This document shows, piece after piece, positions 1 through 5,009 of a stretch of 6,400 nt of DNA. The DNA is from JAHFOW01 sp964370795 (GTDB taxonomy: Bacteria > Planctomycetota > Brocadiia > Brocadiales > Brocadiaceae): contig CAYJME010000191.1 of assembly GCA_964370795.1 (NCBI GenBank), positions 1-6,400 on the forward strand. The letters are read 5' to 3'. Under the pieces are notes generated by a model. It had not been told where the DNA came from. It searched no databases and saw only the letters and a program-made list of their open reading frames with translations. Made by a program: the position numbers and the translations under genes. Positions within the stretch are counted from its first letter, which is position 1; each line of letters starts with the position of its first letter.

Positions 1-212
1 ACATCGGACATGTCTGCTAAGTTAGCACGCCTGGCTCGAACGACTGTCTCGCGCAATGAATAGCCACATCCTAAATGAATTAGTAATGTCCGAAGAAGCT
101 TTTCTTCAGATTTATCCTTGCGCAAGCCTTTTAAAGCATTTGTATCGACAGCTAAACTTTTCCAATCGTTTGGAAAAAAGGTTTTGAGAATGTCCCAATC
201 TTCATTCATCAT
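1..212 (-). CDS. IS4-family transposase, N-terminal part (runs off the left edge)
   Basis: This is the first ~70 codons of a transposase; the rest, including the DDE catalytic core, lies outside the window. The translation begins MMNEDWDILKTFFPNDW, continues with ALKGLRKDKSEEKLLRTLL and reaches IHLGCGYSLRETVVRARRAN. This is the N-terminal pattern I know from IS4-family transposases: a Trp/Phe-rich start, a basic LRKDKS-like segment, LLRTLLIHLG.GYSLRETV, then an Ala/Arg helix ending in ADMSDV. Two ATG codons lie in tandem (212-210 and 209-207). The first is 8 bases from a perfect AGGAGG and is preferred. The frame has no stop to the edge, so the gene looks intact as far as visible. It has its own -35/-10 promoter upstream, as a self-contained IS would. 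Family assignment is from pattern memory and fairly sure; the exact element cannot be named. Confidence 0.78.
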   Translation of the reverse strand, partial: MMNEDWDILKTFFPNDWKSLAVDTNALKGLRKDKSEEKLLRTLLIHLGCGYSLRETVVRARRANLADMSD

Positions 213-220
213 GGCTTTGT

Positions 221-226
221 CCTCCT
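221..226 (-). promoter_or_regulatory. Shine-Dalgarno site of the transposase
   Basis: The plus strand reads CCTCCT, that is AGGAGG on the minus strand, 8 bases before the first of two tandem ATG codons and 11 before the second. The spacing favours the first ATG (212) as the start. Confidence 0.7.
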
Positions 227-251
227 ATAGGTTAGCGGGATAATTGATATA

Positions 252-280
252 AAAATACCATGATGAATAAAATTTGTCAA
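252..280 (-). promoter_or_regulatory. Sigma-70-type promoter of the transposase
   Basis: On the minus strand a perfect -35 TTGACA (280-275) is followed after exactly 17 bases by TATTTT (257-252, four of six consensus bases). The expected transcript start is near 245, about 33 bases before the transposase ATG. The IS end must lie beyond position 280 if the promoter is carried by the element. Confidence 0.55.
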
Positions 281-581
281 TAAAACAAGTTAGCGCTTAT
301 GAGGCATACCCCCTTTTTGTTTTGGGGGAAAAATTACACCCACCCTAAATACTAATCACACCAGGCTAATCACTCTATACCTTTTTACCTGGAAAAATAT
401 ATACGTTTTGTTCAGATATGTTGCGTGTACCTGGTGGTAAAACATTATACAAACTGGCAAAGACAGATAAAAGCCAGATTAGTCAAAATGCCTTGAGATT
501 ACAAGCGAAAGCAGAACATATAAAAAGACATACAAACACCTAAAAACCCTTGCAAATAGCCTGGAAATAAGATACGCTTAT
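281..581. other. Gene-poor junction between the IS and the RNase HII-like gene
   Basis: No confident gene is present here. The outer end of the IS probably lies in the first part of this stretch, but its terminal inverted repeat cannot be set because the other end is not in the window. Visible structure: C5-T5-G-T4-G5-A5 at 309-333, a direct repeat CTAATCAC at 352-359 and 366-373, TACCTGG at 386-392 and again at 429-435, and an open frame from 370 to 543 containing a 41-codon ATG ORF (418-543) without an SD. The frame could be the leftover tail of an older gene, but I do not recognise it. Confidence 0.5.
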
Positions 582-609
582 TTGACTTTTGATTATTAAA
601 CGCTATAAT
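582..609 (+). promoter_or_regulatory. Strong sigma-70-type promoter for the RNase HII-like gene and asd
   Basis: TTGACT (582-587, five of six -35 consensus bases) and a perfect TATAAT (604-609) are separated by 16 bases. The predicted transcript start is near 616, leaving a leader of only about 16 bases before the ATG at 632. No Shine-Dalgarno sequence is visible in that short leader (CTCATCGCACAAT). Confidence 0.7.
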
Positions 610-631
610 AAAAAAATTCTCATCGCACAAT

Positions 632-1591
632 ATGGCTATAGTAGCAGGCATAGATGAAGCGGGGTATGGCCCTTTAATGGGGCCGTTGGTGATTACCGCT
701 GTTGCCTTTGATGTACCGAATGAAAAGGCATACGGTTCTCTATGGGAGTTGCTGAAAGATGCAGTTTCCATTGATAACAAAGACAAGAGACGGCGTCTGG
801 TTGTGCGTGATAGTAAAAAATTGTACAATGCACGCAATGGTTTAAAACCTTTAGAGGAAGCCGTTCTTTCTTTTCTCCGGGTAAAGGATTTTAAAGTTGT
901 ATCCTTTTATCAACTGTTGAGTTGTTTGTCGTGCCATGATAGCAGCATCATGGCGCATTATCCGTGGTATGCAGAGAAAGATTGCGTATTACCTTTAAGT
1001 GCAAGCATTCCTGCTATCCTTAATTATGCAGATTTGTTACAAAACACATTAGGAAAGCAGGGTGTTCAGTTGTGCCTTGCGGACAGCCGTGTCTTAACCG
1101 TTCAGCAATTTAATGAACAGGTGAGAATGGCAGGAAACAAGGCTTCCGTATTATTTCAAAATTGCGCGGCACTGATCTCAAAGTTGTGGAATACCTGTAG
1201 CGGTCCCATACGTTTAACCGTAGATAAACAAGGTGGCAGGAACAGGTATTTTGATCTTCTGCGAGACGCATTTCCTAAGGCCGATATAAAGGTTTTGCTA
1301 GAGAGCGCCGAGGTTTCAACATACGAGATAGAAAATGCACAAAACAAAATGGAGTTGGCCTTTACTGAAAAAGGCGAGGACCATTCTATGGCGGCAGCGC
1401 TGGCATCGATTTTTAGTAAGTATATTCGGGAATTGTTTATGCGGTTGGAAAATCAGTATTGGCTACAATTCTTACCGAACTTAAGGCCAACGGCTGGTTA
1501 TTATGAAGATGCGCAGCGATTTCTGGCAGAAATCGCCCCGGTAAAGAAGAAAGAGGGAATTACGGACGATATTTTAGTTCGTATCAAGTAG
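632..1591 (+). CDS. RNase HII-like ribonuclease H family protein, long variant
   Basis: Probable metal-dependent nuclease of the RNase HII fold, whose classic members cut RNA in RNA-DNA hybrids or at single embedded ribonucleotides. Visible motifs in order: AGIDEAGYGPLMGPLV (residues 5-20) with the first acidic pair D8/E9; DSKKLY (60-65), matching DSKKL of RNase HII; VDKQGGR (197-203), a likely third acidic site at D198; and EDHSMAAALASIFSKYIREL (249-268), matching the D....IAAASI.AK..RD segment with D250 as the likely fourth acid. AGYYEDAQRFL (288-298) parallels the GYGT..H helix. At 319 residues it is about 100 longer than ordinary RNase HII; the extra length lies mainly between residues 65 and 190. 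The usual GRG/GKG substrate-reading motif is GYG (11-13). The start is fixed because the catalytic motif begins five residues in. asd follows 35 bp later, so the two are probably cotranscribed. Family membership is secure; enzymatic activity and rnhB identity are not. Confidence 0.82.
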   Translation: MAIVAGIDEAGYGPLMGPLVITAVAFDVPNEKAYGSLWELLKDAVSIDNKDKRRRLVVRDSKKLYNARNGLKPLEEAVLSFLRVKDFKVVSFYQLLSCLSCHDSSIMAHYPWYAEKDCVLPLSASIPAILNYADLLQNTLGKQGVQLCLADSRVLTVQQFNEQVRMAGNKASVLFQNCAALISKLWNTCSGPIRLTVDKQGGRNRYFDLLRDAFPKADIKVLLESAEVSTYEIENAQNKMELAFTEKGEDHSMAAALASIFSKYIRELFMRLENQYWLQFLPNLRPTAGYYEDAQRFLAEIAPVKKKEGITDDILVRIK

Positions 1592-1608
1592 CAGATGAAA
1601 ACCATTGG

Positions 1609-1615
1609 AAAGGAG
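1609..1615 (+). promoter_or_regulatory. Shine-Dalgarno site of asd
   Basis: AAAGGAG lies 11 bases before the ATG at 1627, in the 35-bp gap after the RNase HII-like gene. The spacing is slightly long. No promoter is evident in the gap, which supports cotranscription. Confidence 0.6.
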
Positions 1616-1626
1616 TTTTTTGAAAG

Positions 1627-2634
1627 ATGGCAGTAAATGTAGCAATAGTGGGCGCAACGGGTGCTGTAGGTGAAGAATTTATCCGAATACTGGAAAGTAG
1701 AAAATTTCCCGTAAAGGAATTGAGATTGCTTGCTTCAAGGCGTTCGGCCGGAAAAAAGATGAGATTTTGTGGCGTGGAGTATACCGTCCAGGAATTAACC
1801 CGGCATTCGTTCCAGGGTATAAAGATTGCTCTCTTTAGCGCAGGCTCAAGTATTAGTAAGGAATACGTGCCGTATGCCATCGAAAGTGGGGCTGTGTGCG
1901 TGGATAATTCCAGCGCCTTCAGGATGGATGATGATGTGCCCCTGGTGGTACCCGAAGTAAACCCGCAGGACATTGCCAAACACCACGGCGTGATAGCCAA
2001 TCCGAACTGCTCAACCATCCAGATGGTAGTTGCCTTAAAACCCATCCATGATGTGGCAAAGATAAAGAGGATTGTGGTCTCAACATACCAGGCCGTATCC
2101 GGAGCCGGGTTAAAGGCCGTTGACGAACTCCAAAGAGAAACTGCCAGTATTTTAGCCGGCAAAAATGATTTTCAAAGGAAATTGTTTCCTCATCAAATTG
2201 CCTTTAACGTTTTACCGCAGATTCCACAAAGTAACGCCTTCTTGCCGAATGGATACACATCTGAAGAACTGAAGATGGTGAATGAGACGAAAAAGATTAT
2301 GGGCGATCACAGTATTCGTATAACTGCGACCACGGTACGTGTACCCGTCCTTCGTTGTCACAGCGAGTCAGTGAATATAGAAACAGAGAAAAAAATTACT
2401 GTTGCCGAAGTAAAGAAGCTCCTGGCAAAATCGCCAGGCGTCACCTTGATGGACGATCCTGCCAATCAGGTATATCCCCTGGCACCATTTGCAGCCGGAA
2501 AAGATGATGTCTTTGTGGGCCGTATCAGAGAAGACGAGTCCATCGAAAAAGGCATTAATCTATGGATTGTCAGCGATAACTTACGCAAAGGCGCCGCCCT
2601 GAACGCCATCCAGATTGCAGAGAAGTTGTTATAG
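1627..2634 (+). CDS. asd: Aspartate-semialdehyde dehydrogenase
   Basis: Cytosolic enzyme that reduces L-aspartyl-4-phosphate to L-aspartate-4-semialdehyde with NADPH, the branch point towards lysine/diaminopimelate and threonine/methionine. The 335-residue product has the usual family length. Visible features: an N-terminal Rossmann motif VGATGAVGEEF (residues 8-18); FSAGSS (70-75) and DNSSAFRM (93-100), typical of the cofactor/substrate region; the catalytic cysteine C128 in ANPNCST (124-130); STYQAVSGAG (152-161) with the substrate-binding Gln155; and RVPVLRCHSESVN (238-250) with Arg238 and the acid-base His245. The residue before that histidine is Cys244, where many homologues have Gly. 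KKIMG and the C-terminal WIVSDNLRKGAALNAIQIAE segment (residues 313-332) are also family-typical. It follows the RNase HII-like gene closely and converges on yidD with only 13 bp between stop codons. The enzyme looks complete and functional. Confidence 0.96.
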   Translation: MAVNVAIVGATGAVGEEFIRILESRKFPVKELRLLASRRSAGKKMRFCGVEYTVQELTRHSFQGIKIALFSAGSSISKEYVPYAIESGAVCVDNSSAFRMDDDVPLVVPEVNPQDIAKHHGVIANPNCSTIQMVVALKPIHDVAKIKRIVVSTYQAVSGAGLKAVDELQRETASILAGKNDFQRKLFPHQIAFNVLPQIPQSNAFLPNGYTSEELKMVNETKKIMGDHSIRITATTVRVPVLRCHSESVNIETEKKITVAEVKKLLAKSPGVTLMDDPANQVYPLAPFAAGKDDVFVGRIREDESIEKGINLWIVSDNLRKGAALNAIQIAEKLL

Positions 2635-2647
2635 TTATAATAGAAAA

Positions 2648-2857
2648 CTACTTCACCGGGTCATAGCCTGACCCGCCAAGCGGATGACACCTTAAAATGC
2701 GCCATACACCTAAGCAAATACCCCGGAAGATACCTTTCTTTTCTACTGCATCAATCATATATTGTGAACAAGAAGGATTGTAGCGACAGGAAGGGAGTAA
2801 GAGCGGAGAAACAATAAATTGGTATACCTTAACGAGTTTGACAACAATAAATTTCAT
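2648..2857 (-). CDS. yidD: Membrane protein insertion efficiency factor YidD
   Basis: Small inner-face membrane-associated protein that assists YidC/Sec-dependent insertion of membrane proteins. The 69-residue product shows the full family signature: an amphipathic N-terminal helix with VKVYQFIVSPLL (9-20), then CRYNPSCSQYMIDA (24-37), GIFRGICLGVWRILRCHPLG (42-61) and GYDPV (64-68). The three conserved cysteines are C24, C30 and C57. The only possible start is the ATG at 2857, because an in-frame TGA lies four codons upstream. No good SD precedes it. In most bacteria yidD sits between rnpA and yidC in the rpmH cluster. Here it stands alone, facing asd tail to tail and divergent from a tiny basic gene. 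Identity is certain from the motifs. Confidence 0.96.
   Translation of the reverse strand: MKFIVVKLVKVYQFIVSPLLLPSCRYNPSCSQYMIDAVEKKGIFRGICLGVWRILRCHPLGGSGYDPVK
2657..2675 (-). terminator. Hairpin in the 3' end of yidD, possible weak terminator
   Basis: CGGGTCA (2657-2663) and TGACCCG (2669-2675) form a perfect 7-bp stem with a 5-base loop inside the last yidD codons. On the minus strand it is followed, after some bases including the stop codon, by TTTTCTATT. That is too far and too broken for a classic intrinsic terminator. No better terminator exists in the 13-bp gap between the convergent genes asd and yidD. Confidence 0.3.
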
Positions 2858-2943
2858 GTCGTAATTATTTCATTGAATTTTGCCACAGATATTTGGTAAT
2901 ATTGAAAACCTTAATCCGATTAGGTAAATATCATAAATTTGTT

Positions 2944-2949
2944 GAGGAG
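2944..2949 (+). promoter_or_regulatory. Shine-Dalgarno site of the basic microprotein gene
   Basis: GAGGAG lies 5 bases before the ATG at 2955. This strong, well-spaced site is the main non-homology argument that the 30-codon ORF is translated. Confidence 0.65.
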
Positions 2950-2954
2950 AAAAT

Positions 2955-3047
2955 ATGGCAAGTGGTTTTTGTGGAAAGAAAAAACATAGACTAAACAGAA
3001 AAAAATATCTTTTGAAAAGACGCAGAAGGAAGCACGAGCATGCCTGA
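2955..3047 (+). CDS. Tiny basic protein, AURKAIP1/COX24-like (bS22/mS38-type) ribosomal microprotein
   Basis: A 30-residue ORF: MASGFCGKKKHRLNRKKY (1-18) then LLKRRRRKHEHA (19-30). Thirteen residues are Lys/Arg and three His. From memory, it aligns well with bacterial AURKAIP1/COX24-domain proteins, which begin M-[AP]-S-G and carry K-R-H-K-M...K..K.R.R..RH, and which correspond to mitochondrial mS38 and mycobacterial small-subunit protein bS22. Shared features are the MxSG start, the KxH[RK][LM] core and the Arg run ending in a His. If right, it binds rRNA of the small subunit near the decoding region. GAGGAG stands 5 bases before the ATG. A candidate promoter (TTGAAT 2873-2878, N18, TAATAT 2897-2902, or TTGAAA 2902-2907 with TAAATA 2925-2930) lies upstream. 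It is divergent from yidD. It is not L34 (rpmH), which is longer and has a different pattern. Being a real gene is likely; the family call is probable. Confidence 0.68.
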   Translation: MASGFCGKKKHRLNRKKYLLKRRRRKHEHA

Positions 3048-3100
3048 TCTCTGCTATAATAATTAATAACCATATTCCTTTGCAATATATCTGATTTTTA

Positions 3101-3140
3101 TAAAAAAGAGAGGCTTCATATTTTTATATGAAGCCTCTTT
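3101..3140 (-). terminator. Intrinsic terminator of rpoD
   Basis: GAGGCTTCATA (3110-3120) and TATGAAGCCTC (3127-3137) form a perfect 11-bp stem, extendable by A-T (3109/3138), with a short T-rich loop. On the minus strand the stem is followed almost directly by six T (3107-3102), a textbook intrinsic terminator 22 bases after the rpoD stop. On the plus strand only CTTTAG follows, so termination from that side would be weaker. Confidence 0.85.
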
Positions 3141-3162
3141 AGTTGTCGTTTCTGGTTTGTAT

Positions 3163-4647
3163 TTAGTTGGTTGCAATACCGTCAAGAAACCCCTCCAGTT
3201 TTCTGCTTCGCAGAGGATGTTGAAGTTTGCGGATGGCGATGCTCTCGATTTGGCGTATACGTTCCCTCGTTATATTAAACCTCTTTCCAATCTCTTCCAG
3301 GGTATATGTATAACCATCGGTAATCCCAAATCGCAATTTAATAATTTCCCGCTCGCGGTAATTCAAAGTATCCAGAACTTTTTGCAACTGCTCCTTCAGT
3401 AACGAATGATGCGCCATGTTTATGGGAGACTCGACCTTCTTGTCATGAATAAAATCTTCAAACATGGTTTCCCCATCGCTCCCGATAGGATTTTCCAGAG
3501 ATATCGGTTGTGATGCAACGCGAAATACCCGGTAAACCTCCGAAACGGGAATCTTTGCCTCCTTTGCAATAGCCTCCAAGAGCGGCTTTCTGTCGAGGTC
3601 CCGTTGGGTGGTTTTCAACACCTGTGTTGCTTTATTAATCACATCGGTCATATGTACCGGGATACGCACCGTCCTCGCCTTATCATCGATAGCCCTGATA
3701 ATTGCCTGCTTAATCCACCAAGTGGCATACGTACTAAATTTGAATCCCATACGGTAGTCATATTTATCGACAGCCCTCATCAAACCGGTATTTCCTTCCT
3801 GGATAAGATCGTGAAAGGCCAAGCCGCGTTTTCTATACCTTTTTGCGATACTTACCACAAGCCTGAGATTACCTTCGGAGAAACGCTTTCGGGCGGCTTC
3901 ATATTCATCGTAAATCGAGTTAACCGTGTGAATTGTTTTTGCCATTTCGCTCACCGGCACAAACACCAGGGTTTTCAATTCCTGAATATTGAGGGAAAGT
4001 TCTTTGAGAACTTCCTTCTTAGGATACACGCCCTTGCACTTCTTCCCTAATTTCACGACTTTTGATAAAATAGCAAGAAGTTCCTTCATAATAGGCAATA
4101 TTGTCTCCGTACGGATATGCATTGCTTCCAATTCCCGTACTGCTTCCCTTTTCCTGGATGAAATCTTTTTAAGTACCTTTGATTTTAAAGATTCAGAAAT
4201 GCCACTTTTGCCGATTTTTTCATAATCCTTTTGGTTTTTATCGAGAATCTCCCGAATTACTATTGTTACATTCTGTATGTGCTCTACGGCCTCGTCTTTC
4301 CCCTGATCCTTTGCCGCTGCAGTTTCAATAAATTGGATGAGATCGGATTCCCGTTCTTCGTCTTCCAGGCTACGCACGTAGTTTTCCAGGGCGTAGTCAA
4401 AACGCAAGACCCTCCTCTGAAGGAGGCGGCTCATGACCCTGATTTTCTTTGCCAAATAGAGTTCTTCCTCTCGCGATAACATGGGCAGATTTGACATCTC
4501 CTTTAAATAAAGACGGACAGGATCATAATCCTTGTACTTTATCTTTTCTTCAGGGAGTCCTTCGTTTTCATTTATGTATTCTTCCGGCCCATAATTTTCA
4601 GTATCCAGTCCGGGCAAATAATCATTTTTATATTCAATAATTTCCAT
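3163..4647 (-). CDS. rpoD: RNA polymerase sigma-70 factor, primary type
   Basis: Directs RNA polymerase to -10/-35 promoters; probably the housekeeping sigma. The product has 494 residues. Region 1.2 is DPVRLYLKEMSNLPMLSREE (42-61) plus ELYLAKKI. Residues ~73-250 are a charged, poorly conserved linker like the sigma70 non-conserved region. Region 2 starts at NLRLVVSIAKRY (260-271), with DLIQEGNTGLMRAV (280-293) and FSTYATWWIKQAI (304-316). Region 3 covers ~331-410. Region 4.2 is TLEEIGKRF...ITRERIRQIE (449-468), with the -35 helix residues R461, E462 and R465, then HPLRSRKLEGFLDG. Region 1.1 is absent, replaced by ~40 acidic residues. Ile317 replaces the position of E. coli Thr440, and Gln314 matches Gln437. 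The start has AGGAA (4658-4654) 6 bases upstream. The gene is monocistronic here, not next to dnaG, with a strong terminator after it. The HPLRSRKL tail argues for a primary rather than an alternative sigma. Confidence 0.93.
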   Translation of the reverse strand: MEIIEYKNDYLPGLDTENYGPEEYINENEGLPEEKIKYKDYDPVRLYLKEMSNLPMLSREEELYLAKKIRVMSRLLQRRVLRFDYALENYVRSLEDEERESDLIQFIETAAAKDQGKDEAVEHIQNVTIVIREILDKNQKDYEKIGKSGISESLKSKVLKKISSRKREAVRELEAMHIRTETILPIMKELLAILSKVVKLGKKCKGVYPKKEVLKELSLNIQELKTLVFVPVSEMAKTIHTVNSIYDEYEAARKRFSEGNLRLVVSIAKRYRKRGLAFHDLIQEGNTGLMRAVDKYDYRMGFKFSTYATWWIKQAIIRAIDDKARTVRIPVHMTDVINKATQVLKTTQRDLDRKPLLEAIAKEAKIPVSEVYRVFRVASQPISLENPIGSDGETMFEDFIHDKKVESPINMAHHSLLKEQLQKVLDTLNYREREIIKLRFGITDGYTYTLEEIGKRFNITRERIRQIESIAIRKLQHPLRSRKLEGFLDGIATN

Positions 4648-4893
4648 ATTTTTTTCCTGTGTTAAAGAGAGTTTTACAAAATATGTTTTTTCACTACTTT
4701 AAACAATTTTTTACCATAAAAAGTTTGTTTAAAATATATATTTTTAAAATATGTCATAAGCACTTGTTTTGAAACTATTTGTATACATCGTAAAAATTAA
4801 TTTTATATTAAGATATTTGTTGTTTAGTTTTTTTGATTTAATTAATGTGATTTCTTTAAAATTTATCCGGTTGAACGACCATGTCTTATTCGT

Positions 4894-4922
4894 ATTATAA
4901 CTCCCTGTTTTCATCTTGAAAA
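4894..4922 (-). promoter_or_regulatory. Candidate rpoD promoter
   Basis: On the minus strand TTTTCA (4922-4917, four of six bases) is followed after 17 bases by a perfect TATAAT (4899-4894). It would give a leader of about 240 bases before the rpoD ATG. A nearer promoter inside the AT-rich tract cannot be excluded because many near-matches exist there. Confidence 0.35.
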
Positions 4923-4926
4923 TCAT

Positions 4927-4954
4927 TTGATTCTCACCCCTGGTCTGATATAAT
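4927..4954 (+). promoter_or_regulatory. Promoter of argG
   Basis: TTGATT (4927-4932) and TATAAT (4949-4954) are separated by 16 bases, and TG at 4946-4947 makes an extended -10 (TGATATAAT). The transcript would start near 4961, about 50 bases before the ATG. No convincing ArgR box overlaps it. Confidence 0.6.
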
Positions 4955-4995
4955 TTCACTTTGAAATGGTATTTATTTATGCATCCTTAAACCCT

Positions 4996-5000
4996 GGGAG
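4996..5000 (+). promoter_or_regulatory. Shine-Dalgarno site of argG
   Basis: GGGAG ends 9 bases before the ATG at 5010 and supports that start. Confidence 0.55.
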
Positions 5001-5009
5001 AATTTTTTT

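Larger units (their letters stand above)
4648..5009. other. Very AT-rich divergent intergenic region between rpoD and argG
   Basis: This 362-bp stretch separates two divergent genes and holds their promoters. The part from ~4660 to 4860 is strikingly AT-rich, with A/T runs and a perfect 14-bp palindrome AAAATATATATTTT (4731-4744). No tRNA, small RNA or gene was recognised. A 71-codon GTG-start frame on the minus strand (4959-4744) lacks an SD, is dominated by Lys/Asn/Ile/Phe and looks like a chance frame. Confidence 0.55.

Noticed and set aside
499..837. 112-codon frame on the minus strand
   Set aside because: It covers the operon promoter and the catalytic N-terminus of the RNase HII-like gene; no SD and no recognisable motif.
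1584..2162. 192-codon frame on the minus strand
   Set aside because: It lies entirely opposite asd, whose motifs are unmistakable; the product has no family pattern.
2955..3047. Ribosomal protein L34 (rpmH) beside yidD
   Set aside because: The product is too short and lacks the L34 pattern (KRT.QP..R.R....GFR.RM); the COX24-like pattern fits better.
2870..3085. 71-codon frame on the minus strand
   Set aside because: It is antisense to the well-supported microprotein gene; its Phe/Leu/Cys-rich run is just the complement of the Lys/Arg codons. I also considered rnpA here, but no RnpA motif is visible.
4744..4959. 71-codon frame on the minus strand in the rpoD-argG gap
   Set aside because: It starts with GTG, has no SD, overlaps the argG -10 element, and its Lys/Asn/Ile/Phe-rich product is what AT-rich non-coding DNA yields.
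4970..4983. Possible ArgR box before argG
   Set aside because: Only the right half (ATGCA) resembles the ARG-box half-site; the left half is poor, so the match is no better than AT-rich chance.
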